Shown here: positions 26,240 through 33,829 of the stretch, piece after piece | How positions within the stretch are numbered: the stretch's first letter is position 1 | How the letters are laid out: each line of letters starts with the position of its first letter | Notes under the pieces: generated by a model | The model's database searches: none | Told to the model about the DNA's origin: nothing | The model's input: only the letters and a program-made list of their open reading frames with translations | Translations under genes and position numbers: made by a program | Assembly (NCBI RefSeq): GCF_018618415.1 | Contig: NZ_JACSMA010000003.1 | Coordinates: 124,001 to 188,000, forward strand | Length of the DNA stretch: 64,000 bases | Direction of reading: 5' to 3' | DNA from: Exiguobacterium sp. s146 | GTDB lineage: Bacteria > Bacillota > Bacilli > Exiguobacteriales > Exiguobacteriaceae

Positions 26240-26539
26240 TTAATCTAAATAGGCACAGCATTCGAGCGCCGCTTTGAATGACGAGTGCTCCATGCCGCAG
26301 CAACGACAGACGTTTTCTTCATCCGGTTCTTCCGGTTTGCGGAACACGACGACTTCTTCGACCGGCTCTTTCATGATTTGGAGCGATCCATCGGCCCGAT
26401 CGAGGACGAGGCGCATCAAGTCGTTCCCGTAAACGAACGCCGTATTGGCGAGCGTCGCTGTCGATTCTCCTGAGATGATGCGGCGGACGACCCAACGTTC
26501 AATCAAGTGTTCGCTTTCGATTTTTTTCGTTGTCATCAT
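26240..26539 (-). CDS. Small cysteine-rich protein in the glyoxylate operon
   Basis: 99 residues, not recognised. The N-terminal two thirds are a mixed-charge domain (IERWVVRRIISG, LMRLVLDRADGS). The C-terminus has Cys78, Cys80, Cys81, His85, Cys94 and Cys95 (CRCC...H...CC), resembling a compact zinc-binding knuckle. The start overlaps the malate synthase stop (ATGA), with AAAAGGAGGAG inside that gene's end, so translation is coupled. Its place between the two shunt enzymes points to a role linked to them, for example as a regulator; no function is known to me. Confidence 0.75.
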   Translation of the reverse strand: MMTTKKIESEHLIERWVVRRIISGESTATLANTAFVYGNDLMRLVLDRADGSLQIMKEPVEEVVVFRKPEEPDEENVCRCCGMEHSSFKAALECCAYLD

Positions 26540-28716
26540 GATGCTCCTCCTTTTAAGTTCGGTTCTCGTGTCACTTGTTGTAAAAACTGTCGCCGGCGCC
26601 GGTGCAAAATCGGTTCCGTATATCCGTTCGGCGATTCGTCGCCTTCGAACACTAAATCTCGTGCCGCTTGATAGGCGAGCGAACGCTCCACGTCAGGCGC
26701 CATCGGACGATAGTTCGGGTCCGACGCGTTCTGCGCGTCGACGACACCGGCCATCCGGACGAGCGTCGCTTCCACTTGCTCTCGGCTACAGACACCATGG
26801 TATAGCCAGTTGGCCACGTGCTGACTCGAGATGCGGAGCGTCGCTCGGTCTTCCATCAAACCGATATGATGAATATCAGGCACTTTCGAGCAACCGACAC
26901 CTTGCTCGACCCAACGGACGACATACCCGAGCAAGCCTTGCAAGTTGTTCTCGAGCTCCTCGTTCACGTCTTCGTCCGTGTAGACCCGCGTGGCGAGCGG
27001 GATTTCAAGCAACCGGCTTCGTTCCGTCTCGTGGTCGAACGAGCGGGCGGCCACTTCACGTTGGACGCCAAAGGCGCCGACTTGATGATAATGGAGCGCA
27101 TGCAGCGTCGCCGCCGTCGGTGACGGGACCCAGGCTGTCGTCGCCCCGGACCGGACATGGTTGATTTTTTCACGCATCATGTCGCCCATTTGGTCCGGCA
27201 TGGCCCACATCCCTTTCCCGATTTGTCCATGGCGGTGGAATCCGGCGTCGAGTCCGACCCGGACGTTCGACCGCTCATACGCGTCGAGCCAAGCCGAGAC
27301 TTTCATCTCCCCTTTTCGGCGCATCGGTCCGAGTGTGAGTGAGGAATGAATCTCATCCCCGGTTCGGTCGAGGAAGCCTGTATTGATGAAGACGATGCGC
27401 TCTTTCACTCGTTCGATACAGTTTTTTAGGTTGAGCGACGTCCGCCGCTCCTCATCCATCACGCCAACTTTAATCGTGTGACGCGGCAACTCGAGCACAT
27501 CTTCAATCGCGTCGAACAGATCGTTCGTGAAGGCGACTTCTTTCGAGCCATGCATCTTCGGCTTGACGATATAGATAGAGCGTTCGCGAGAGTTTCGTCT
27601 AGCATCGAGATGGCGGCTCGAGATGAGCGCTGTGAAAATCCCGTCTAAGATTCCTTCCGGTACTTCACGTCTTGCCTCATCAAGCATCAAGTCCGTCGTC
27701 ATCAAGTGTCCGACGTTGCGAATGAATAAGAGCGACCGGCCCGGTAGCGTGACGTCACGTCCGTCCGGTCCGATATAGTGTCGGTCCGGGTTCAACTTCC
27801 GCGTGAGCTGTCGCTCGCCTTTCATGAACGTCGCCTCGAGTGTCCCGTCCATGAGACCGAGCCAGTTCGAGTAGAGCTGGACCTTCTCTTCGGCACACAC
27901 GGCCGCGACCGAGTCCTCGCAGTCGATGATGGCCGATAGTGCGGATTCGAGCTCGATGTCGACGAGTCCCGCTCGGTCGGTACGCCCGACCGGATGGTTG
28001 CGGTCAAACGTCAACTCGACATGAATCCCGTGATGGACGAACAGGAGCTTGTCCGGCTTGTCTGCGGAACCAGTGTGGCCGACGAGACAATCGTCTTGAA
28101 ACGGGACGTGATTTCCTTCGATGACGGCGTGCGGCCTGCCCGCTGACACGACATAACCGTCCGATTCCTCGTGCGATCCCTCTCGGAGCGGGAACGTGTC
28201 GTCGAGAAAACGTTTGGCATAGGCGATGACCGCCGCCCCTCGTTCCGGATTATATCCAGTCGTCGGTTCCTCGTCCGTGTCGATGACGTCCGTTCCGTAC
28301 AAGGCATCGTATAGGCTGCCCCAGCGAGCATTTGCCGCGTTCAACGCATAGCGTGCATTATCGAGCGGGACGACGAGCTGTGGACCGGCCTGGATGATTT
28401 CTGCGTCGACGTTCGTGACGTCGATCGTAAAGTCGGGAACGACCGGCTCGATGTAATGGATGTCTTGCAAAAACTGTTCGTATCGATGTTGCTCGAAGTT
28501 TGGCCCATGTTCCTTGTACCAGTCCTGTAACAGTCGTTCGTATGCTGCTCGTTCTTCCAGCAATGCCTCGTTCCGCTCCGTGAAGTCGTCTAAAATTTGA
28601 CCGACCCCGGCCCAAAACTGTTGGCGTGAATCCTCTTTGGGCAGCACCTGCTCCGCAATCAAGTCGACGAGCGCCCGATGGACACGATATGTGCCGATGC
28701 TTACGTATTGTTCCAA
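26536..28716 (-). CDS. glcB: Malate synthase G
   Basis: 726 residues, the size of the G isoform. It condenses glyoxylate with acetyl-CoA to malate, completing the shunt. Family landmarks: NARYALNAANARWGSLYDAL, SIYIVKPKMHG, NTGFLDRTGDEIHSSL and the C-terminal RVSSQH-like segment TLRISSQHVANWL. The start is a TTG at 28716 with AGGAGG 10 bases upstream; no in-frame ATG or GTG is near. It is the first gene of a three-gene operon whose promoter overlaps two copies of a 12-bp palindrome. Confidence 0.93.
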   Translation of the reverse strand: MEQYVSIGTYRVHRALVDLIAEQVLPKEDSRQQFWAGVGQILDDFTERNEALLEERAAYERLLQDWYKEHGPNFEQHRYEQFLQDIHYIEPVVPDFTIDVTNVDAEIIQAGPQLVVPLDNARYALNAANARWGSLYDALYGTDVIDTDEEPTTGYNPERGAAVIAYAKRFLDDTFPLREGSHEESDGYVVSAGRPHAVIEGNHVPFQDDCLVGHTGSADKPDKLLFVHHGIHVELTFDRNHPVGRTDRAGLVDIELESALSAIIDCEDSVAAVCAEEKVQLYSNWLGLMDGTLEATFMKGERQLTRKLNPDRHYIGPDGRDVTLPGRSLLFIRNVGHLMTTDLMLDEARREVPEGILDGIFTALISSRHLDARRNSRERSIYIVKPKMHGSKEVAFTNDLFDAIEDVLELPRHTIKVGVMDEERRTSLNLKNCIERVKERIVFINTGFLDRTGDEIHSSLTLGPMRRKGEMKVSAWLDAYERSNVRVGLDAGFHRHGQIGKGMWAMPDQMGDMMREKINHVRSGATTAWVPSPTAATLHALHYHQVGAFGVQREVAARSFDHETERSRLLEIPLATRVYTDEDVNEELENNLQGLLGYVVRWVEQGVGCSKVPDIHHIGLMEDRATLRISSQHVANWLYHGVCSREQVEATLVRMAGVVDAQNASDPNYRPMAPDVERSLAYQAARDLVFEGDESPNGYTEPILHRRRRQFLQQVTREPNLKGGAS

Positions 28717-28739
28717 GCCGTCACATCCTCCTGTTTAAT

Positions 28740-28790
28740 TGTTATATATCAGTTGAATATAATATAGACTATTATATAACAGTTTGACAA
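28740..28790 (-). promoter_or_regulatory. Promoter of the glyoxylate operon with two palindromic operators
   Basis: Minus-strand TTGTCA (28790-28785), 18 bases, TATATT (28766-28761). TATTATATAACA (28770-28781) fills the spacer and TGTTATATATCA (28740-28751) lies just past the predicted start. The two are exactly 30 bp apart centre to centre, about three helical turns. Confidence 0.65.
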
Positions 28791-28814
28791 CAGTTTTTTT
28801 TCGAATCTTTTTAG

Positions 28815-28877
28815 TTGCCTTCTGTCCCAAGACCGATTAGGATACATATGTGACCTATCAATGATTGATTCATCAAT
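28815..28877 (+). promoter_or_regulatory. Promoter and operator candidate of the MarR-nitroreductase pair
   Basis: TTGCCT (28815-28820), 17 bases, TAGGAT (28838-28843). ATTGA-TTCA-TCAAT (28864-28877) is an inverted repeat downstream of the start, suited to autorepression. Confidence 0.55.
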
Positions 28878-28897
28878 TAGTTTAAGGAGGATGTCTC

Positions 28898-29344
28898 ATG
28901 CGCGACGCCTGTTCGCTCAGCGACGAAATCCTTTACCACGTCATTACCGTACAAAAAGAACTCGCTCAACTGTTCGATACGGAAATGGACGGACTCAGTT
29001 CGACCCGCTTCGATATTTTGAGCAACTTGCATCACGTCGGCCCGTTACGTCAACGTGAACTGCAACAACGGGTCGGGGTCGACCATGCCGCCATCACGCG
29101 TCACTTGAAACAGCTCGAGACGCAAGGGTTAATCACGCGCGAACGATGTCTCCAAGACAATCGCGTCATCTTTGTCGATTTGACGGATGACGGCCGCGAG
29201 CGGATTGCACATTGGACCGAGCAAAAGAAGTGCTTATCGAACCGACTTTTTGTAAACATGAAGGTAGAGGATCAACAACAGCTACTTGAATTACTAAATA
29301 CATTACAAACCAACATTCAACACGAAAGGAAGACCCTTATATGA
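28898..29344 (+). CDS. MarR-family transcriptional regulator
   Basis: 148 residues. The winged helix-turn-helix is clear: PLRQRELQQRVGVDHAAITRHLKQLETQGLITRE, then the wing with DNRVIFVDLTDDGRE. Three cysteines (Cys5, one in RERCLQD, one in KKCLS) could allow redox or electrophile sensing. It lies upstream of, and overlaps by four bases (ATGA), a nitroreductase gene that it most likely controls. Starts after AAGGAGGATGTCTC. Confidence 0.87.
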   Translation: MRDACSLSDEILYHVITVQKELAQLFDTEMDGLSSTRFDILSNLHHVGPLRQRELQQRVGVDHAAITRHLKQLETQGLITRERCLQDNRVIFVDLTDDGRERIAHWTEQKKCLSNRLFVNMKVEDQQQLLELLNTLQTNIQHERKTLI

Positions 29345-29976
29345 ACACGACTACACAAAAAGACTTTATGGAGATCGTCAAAGGACGCCGCTCGATTCGA
29401 GTCTATGATGAGAACGTCAAAATCTCGAAAGAAGAGATGACACAAATCTTGGAGGAAGCGACGACCGCTCCGTCTTCACTTAACCTCCAACCGTGGCGCT
29501 TCGTCGTCATCGATAGCGCGGAAGGAAAAGACACGCTCCTCCCACTCGCAAGCTTCAACAAACGTCAAGTCGAGACGTCATCTGCTGTCATCGCCATCTT
29601 CGCCGATTATCAAATGGCCGATTACACAGAAGAGATTTTCGATACGGCCGTCGAGCGTGGCCTCATGCCGCCTGACGTCCGCGACCGTCAAGTCGATATG
29701 ATTACAGGCATCTTCAAAGACGCGCCGAAAGAGTCGATTAAAGACAGCATCTTGCTCGACTCAGGTCTCGTCGCGATGCAGCTCATGCTCGTCGCCCGCG
29801 CCCACGGCTATGACACGAACCCGATCGGTGGCTATGACAAAGCGAACATCGCGGAAGCGTTCGGCCTCGAGAAAGAGCGTTACCTTCCGGTCATGCTCCT
29901 TTCCATTGGAAAAGCCGCGGAAGACGGTTACCAATCAGTCCGCTTCCCAATCGACCGCATCACGGAATGGAAATAA
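29341..29976 (+). CDS. Nitroreductase-family flavoprotein
   Basis: 211 residues. The FMN-dependent nitroreductase fold shows in GRRSIRVYDENVKISKEE, TTAPSSLNLQPWRFVV and the C-terminal PIGGYDKANIAEAFG. These homodimeric enzymes use NAD(P)H to reduce quinones, nitro compounds or related electrophiles. Pairing with a MarR regulator suggests induction by such compounds. Its ATG overlaps the MarR stop, with AAAGGAAG upstream. Confidence 0.87.
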   Translation: MNTTTQKDFMEIVKGRRSIRVYDENVKISKEEMTQILEEATTAPSSLNLQPWRFVVIDSAEGKDTLLPLASFNKRQVETSSAVIAIFADYQMADYTEEIFDTAVERGLMPPDVRDRQVDMITGIFKDAPKESIKDSILLDSGLVAMQLMLVARAHGYDTNPIGGYDKANIAEAFGLEKERYLPVMLLSIGKAAEDGYQSVRFPIDRITEWK

Positions 29977-29978
29977 GC

Positions 29979-30014
29979 AAAAGCTCAATCGCATCGCTGC
30001 GATTGAGCTTTTTT
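29979..30014. terminator. Terminator between two nitroreductase genes
   Basis: 15 bp stem AAAAGCTCAATCGCA/TGCGATTGAGCTTTT with a T-run on the plus strand and an A-run on the left. Confidence 0.88.
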
Positions 30015-30677
30015 TCATCCGATGTATTTGACGACCTCGTTGAAGTCGCGGCGAGTCTTCGGCGCAAAGTCACGAGCCCGATGTCCGAACGCGACCATGA
30101 CCGAGAGCGACCAGGCGCCTCGTTCCATGACGCCTTCTGAAATCAACAATTCGTCGATGTCCGCCTGATTGAACCCTTCAATCGGGCATGAGTCGACACC
30201 GATTTGGGCAGCAGCCGTCATCATGTTGCCGAGCGGGATGTACGTCTGACGTTTGATCCACTCTTGGAACACGCGCTCGTCGTCCAACAATCGATAATCT
30301 TGTTCTTGGAACTCACGGACACGCTTCACCCGGAGTGCGTATTCGTCTTCCGTCCGCCCTTGGACGTCCATGACGACGTGACGGATATAGTCCGAATCAT
30401 AACGCATCGCTTCAGGCGTCCGCGCCAAAATCAACACGAAATGACTTGCCGTCAACGCCTGTCCCTGTGCACCCCAAGCATGGTCTTTAATCTTTTGGAG
30501 CAAATCTTCGCGACGAACGACGACGAACTGCCACGGTTCAAAACCGAATGAACTCGGTGACAGACGACCCGTCTCCAAGATGAATTCAAAGTCTTCCTCA
30601 TCGATTTTCCGGTCCGCGTCGAACTCTTTCGTCGCTTGACGCCAACGATACGCGTCTAAAATTTCTTCTTTTTTCAC
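30015..30677 (-). CDS. Nitroreductase-family NAD(P)H-dependent oxidoreductase
   Basis: 220 residues. YRWRQATKEFDADRKI, LSPSSFGFEPWQFVVV and DSCPIEGFN mark the nitroreductase family, YfkO/YdgI-like branch. It is a cytoplasmic flavoprotein reducing quinones or nitro compounds. I choose the GTG at 30677, with GGGGAG 9 bases upstream; this gives VKKEEILDAYRWR as the first codons. It begins 17 bases after the methyltransferase gene and is probably the last member of the ecs operon. It is not closely similar to the nitroreductase at 29341. Confidence 0.83.
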   Translation of the reverse strand: MKKEEILDAYRWRQATKEFDADRKIDEEDFEFILETGRLSPSSFGFEPWQFVVVRREDLLQKIKDHAWGAQGQALTASHFVLILARTPEAMRYDSDYIRHVVMDVQGRTEDEYALRVKRVREFQEQDYRLLDDERVFQEWIKRQTYIPLGNMMTAAAQIGVDSCPIEGFNQADIDELLISEGVMERGAWSLSVMVAFGHRARDFAPKTRRDFNEVVKYIG

Positions 30678-30694
30678 GATTCTCCACTCCCCAT

Positions 30695-31306
30695 TTACCA
30701 AGATGACTCCATCATATCAAAACGATAAATGAGAAAGCGCTCATGAAGATTCTTCAAGGGCAATCGGACATCCTGCACGTAGCGGAACGGCGTCTCGTCG
30801 TTCAAAAAATGTAAGTACTCATCTGCCGGATAATAGAGGATGAGGTCGACCGGGCGCGGTGTGCGCTCGACCGATTCGATGATGTTTGCGACGACCTGCC
30901 GGAACACGTTCACCGAGAACGGGTTGAAGAAGTAGAATCGGTTCGCCTCTACGGGTACCTCAAACTGTTCGGCATAGCCACGGACGAGCTGGACACTGCC
31001 ACGCGTCCGGTGTTTCTTCGCGTAATTCATCCAATTCGCAAGCGCCGCCTCATGGAAACCGCCGTCCATCTCGACACCGATGGCCCGGACCCGGAACGTA
31101 TAGGCAAGATAAAACGGCAGCCGTCCTTTGCCCGAACCGAAATCGACGACCGTGTCCGTTGCGGCGAGCGGGTACGCGTCGCGCAACAAGTCGAGTGCCT
31201 CATACGGGGTCGGTTCATAGCGATGGTATTCAGCAGAGGCCGGGAACCCTTGTTGCGGTTTCGCCGTCTCGATTTGAAGCAATCGTTCATAGTCTTGTTC
31301 AGTCAT
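30695..31306 (-). CDS. SAM-dependent methyltransferase-like protein
   Basis: 203 residues. Motif I of class I methyltransferases is clear (TVVDFGSGKGRLPFYLA) and AIGVEMDGGFHEAAL fits motif II. Later FYFFNPFSVNVFRQVV takes the place of motif IV. The substrate is unknown. The ATG at 31306 overlaps the ecsB stop by four bases; the long open frame upstream is shadow. In this operon the position of Bacillus ecsC is taken by this gene. Confidence 0.75.
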   Translation of the reverse strand: MTEQDYERLLQIETAKPQQGFPASAEYHRYEPTPYEALDLLRDAYPLAATDTVVDFGSGKGRLPFYLAYTFRVRAIGVEMDGGFHEAALANWMNYAKKHRTRGSVQLVRGYAEQFEVPVEANRFYFFNPFSVNVFRQVVANIIESVERTPRPVDLILYYPADEYLHFLNDETPFRYVQDVRLPLKNLHERFLIYRFDMMESSW

Positions 31307-32310
31307 AAATCTGTCCTTTCTTGGATGGCGCGGAAAAATGGATGACGCTCCATCTCTTGTTTGAACGCCTGTCGTTCTTGCCACATCACATAGCCGACAT
31401 AGAGCGGGATGAGCACCTTGAACCAACTGGGCACGAGGAGCATCCCGGTGACAGCAAGCGGGATGAGACGCAACCATAAGTTCCGATGCCGCGGCGTCCG
31501 TATATAGAGTAGAATGGCCGACGTGCGTCGGACAGACCCGAACCGATTCGGTCGCGGTCGATAGAGCGGACGTTTGCGCCGACTTGGTTTCTCGATCGCG
31601 CCCGACGTGGATAATAAGGCCCGGTCGAAGGCGGTACGCAGCGCCTCACTTCGTTCAAGTTCTTGGCTAAGGTACGGATGACGCGTCAGCCACCCCTCTC
31701 CCACATACATCGCAACCGCCATGAGACCGCTACCGAGGATGACTGCCCATAACGGCGAGTCGATGAGGAGCGCGTACAGACAAAGCAGCGTCACACACGT
31801 GACCGTGGCTCGCAACATCCAATGGCTGCATCGAATCGTCAACTGATAGCGAGTCCACGTATGAAGCGCCGTCACAAACAGCAGAGCCATACCGAATGCA
31901 AGGATTGAGGAAACGGACCAACCATCAAGCCAAAGCACGGGCATGAACGCCCATAGGACGAAGAGGGACATTGCACCGAGTTTGAGGGCATGATAGAGCA
32001 AAGAATGGCGCTTCAATCTGTGAATTAAAGAGCGTTTGGCCAGCAGCGTCACGTCCGCTCGTTCGACCCAGACGAAAAACTGATTTCTGAGCAGGACGAT
32101 TCCTATTCCAAGCGCCCACACGAACATCGGGACTTGGCGCACCCATCCCAGTTCACCTTGCCACAACAATCGGTATTGATACCCGAGAAAGATGACGAAC
32201 GGAATGACGCCGTACAACACTACCGTCCAATCCAAGATGAGACGCCACGTCTTCCACTGTTTGGTCATATGGATGCGGACCCGTCTAGCAAACAGCTGAT
32301 GTTCATTCAT
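31303..32310 (-). CDS. ecsB: ABC transporter permease EcsB
   Basis: 335 residues, with an N-terminal half and C-terminal part rich in membrane helices (about eight) and a basic cytoplasmic segment (KPSRRKRPLYRPRPNRFG). FARRVRIHMTKQWKTWRLILDW at the start is typical of EcsB. With EcsA it forms a transporter that in Bacillus affects protein secretion, competence and regulated proteolysis; the cargo is not established. The start overlaps the ecsA stop (ATGA) and its stop overlaps the methyltransferase start in the same way. Confidence 0.85.
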   Translation of the reverse strand: MNEHQLFARRVRIHMTKQWKTWRLILDWTVVLYGVIPFVIFLGYQYRLLWQGELGWVRQVPMFVWALGIGIVLLRNQFFVWVERADVTLLAKRSLIHRLKRHSLLYHALKLGAMSLFVLWAFMPVLWLDGWSVSSILAFGMALLFVTALHTWTRYQLTIRCSHWMLRATVTCVTLLCLYALLIDSPLWAVILGSGLMAVAMYVGEGWLTRHPYLSQELERSEALRTAFDRALLSTSGAIEKPSRRKRPLYRPRPNRFGSVRRTSAILLYIRTPRHRNLWLRLIPLAVTGMLLVPSWFKVLIPLYVGYVMWQERQAFKQEMERHPFFRAIQERTDL

Positions 32311-32981
32311 CGCATGACCACATCTTCCATCATGTCAAACAACGACTCGCCCTCGGTTCGAAGACAGTCCCGTAACTCTTCTTTCGTCCCACTCGCGAGC
32401 ATGTGCCCATCATCGATCCAGACGAAGCGATCACATAACCGCTCTGCCGTGTCGAGGACATGGGTGACCAAGAGCACCCCGGTGCCTTGACGGCGTTCCG
32501 CCTCAAGTAAACGAAGCAGCTGAATCGTCGTCGTCGCGTCGAGTCCGACGAACGGCTCATCGACGAGAAGAAACTTCGCCTCTTGAATGAGCGCCAACAG
32601 AATCATCGCCTTTTGCTTCATCCCTTTCGAGAACGAGGCGATATAGTCGTGCCGGACCGTATCGAGCCGAAACAGCCGCAGTAGTTCGTCTGTCCGCTCG
32701 CGGTCGTGGACACTCGTCAATTCCAAGACGAGGGCGATATGTTCGTCGAGCGTCAAATAGTCATAGTACACCGGTTGCTCGGGGATGTAGGCGTAGCGGT
32801 CGATTTGCACCGTCCCACGCATCCATGGAATCGTTCCGGTGAGGCAAGCGAGCGTCGTGCTCTTTCCGGCGCCGTTCGATCCAATCATCCCGACGATTTC
32901 GCCAGGGCGGACCTCAAACTGGATGGCCTCGATAACTGTCTGATTTTTTTCATACCCGGCTTGTTCAATATGAACGTCCAT
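32307..32981 (-). CDS. ecsA: ABC transporter ATP-binding protein EcsA
   Basis: 224 residues. Walker A GSNGAGKST, Q-loop region PEQPVYYDYLTLDEHI, signature FSKGMKQK, Walker B FLLVDEPFVGLD and switch His in VTHVLDTAE. It is a compact single-domain ATPase of the EcsA type pairing with EcsB. ATG 32981 follows GGAGGTTCGT. Only 40 bases and a hairpin separate it from the GntR gene upstream on the same strand; no clear promoter is visible there, so read-through or a promoter inside gntR is likely. Confidence 0.88.
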   Translation of the reverse strand: MDVHIEQAGYEKNQTVIEAIQFEVRPGEIVGMIGSNGAGKSTTLACLTGTIPWMRGTVQIDRYAYIPEQPVYYDYLTLDEHIALVLELTSVHDRERTDELLRLFRLDTVRHDYIASFSKGMKQKAMILLALIQEAKFLLVDEPFVGLDATTTIQLLRLLEAERRQGTGVLLVTHVLDTAERLCDRFVWIDDGHMLASGTKEELRDCLRTEGESLFDMMEDVVMR

Positions 32982-32995
32982 ACGAACCTCCTTCG

Positions 32996-33020
32996 CAAAA
33001 AGTCGCCTTTGCAGGCGACG
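32996..33020 (-). terminator. Terminator of the GntR gene
   Basis: GTCGCC/GGCGAC stem followed by TTTTT on the minus strand, overlapping the last codons region of the GntR gene. Confidence 0.65.
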
Positions 33021-33749
33021 TCATCGAACGATATTGACCGAAGAGAACACGAACTTGTCATACCGGTGCCGGGCGAATGAGTATTCAAACGGCTTCCCGT
33101 TACTCAAGTAAACGACCTGTTCGACTTCAATGATCGGGTCAGTAAGGTCATTCTTCAAGTAGCGTTGGTCGTACTCGTCAGGTTTGTCGGCTCGAATCAT
33201 CTTATGCGAACTCGTGATCGTGTAGCCAAGTTCTTCTTGGATGTAGCTATAGACCGACTTCTCTAAAATCTTACGAGACAGTCCTGTAATCAGATTGGCG
33301 ACCATGTACGTCAATTCGATGACGTATGGCTCTTCGTCCACGTAGCGGACACGACGAATCTCATACACCGGTTCCGTCAACTCGATCATCAAGTGATCAG
33401 CGACTTCCTGGGTCGGGAACTTGACTTCAAAGTCGAGCACCTCGCTGCGCAAACTGCGGTCGCCGATGACTTGCGTCAATCCTCTCGTCTCTTTACTGAT
33501 GATGTTGATTCGTTCTTTTTGAAAACTGGCCGGCAAGATGAACGTCCCTTTGCCACGCTTCCGATAAATCAGACCTTCCATCACAAGAATCTCGAGGGCA
33601 CGTTTCATCGTCATCCGGCTGACGCCAAACTCTTCTGCCAATTGAATCTCATCTGGGAGCGGAGTTTCGAGTTCATAAGCTTGTTCATGGATGCGATGGC
33701 GAATCTCATCGGCAATCGATTCATATTTTGGTTTTTTCTTTGTAGACAT
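33021..33749 (-). CDS. GntR/HutC-family regulator, GmuR-like
   Basis: 242 residues. N-terminal winged helix (YESIADEIRHRIHEQAYELETPLPDEIQLAEEFGVSRMTMKRALEILV in several motifs) and a C-terminal UTRA effector domain (EPVYEIRRVRYVDEEPYVIELTYM). UTRA domains bind sugar phosphates. It follows the PTS and glycosidase genes, as gmuR does in Bacillus, and its own promoter contains ATGTCTATAC, which recurs at the divergent PTS promoter 3.5 kb away, so it probably represses both. ATG 33749 follows GAGGTGGAG. Confidence 0.85.
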   Translation of the reverse strand: MSTKKKPKYESIADEIRHRIHEQAYELETPLPDEIQLAEEFGVSRMTMKRALEILVMEGLIYRKRGKGTFILPASFQKERINIISKETRGLTQVIGDRSLRSEVLDFEVKFPTQEVADHLMIELTEPVYEIRRVRYVDEEPYVIELTYMVANLITGLSRKILEKSVYSYIQEELGYTITSSHKMIRADKPDEYDQRYLKNDLTDPIIEVEQVVYLSNGKPFEYSFARHRYDKFVFSSVNIVR

Positions 33750-33760
33750 ACTCCACCTCA

Positions 33761-33789
33761 TGTATAGACATATATGAATAATATATCAA
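33761..33789 (-). promoter_or_regulatory. Promoter and operator of the GntR gene
   Basis: Minus-strand TTGATA (33789-33784), 17 bases, TATACA (33766-33761). ATGTCTATAC on the minus strand covers the spacer end and -10 (33771-33762) and matches 37326-37335. Confidence 0.6.
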
Positions 33790-33826
33790 AAAAAGCTGAC
33801 AAAGAGTAGGTCCTTGTCAGCTTTTC
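33788..33826 (-). terminator. Terminator after the PTS-glycosidase operon
   Basis: AAAAGCTGACAA/TTGTCAGCTTTT with an 11-base loop and a long T-run on the minus strand. It overlaps the -35 of the GntR promoter. Confidence 0.8.
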
Positions 33827-33829
33827 CTA

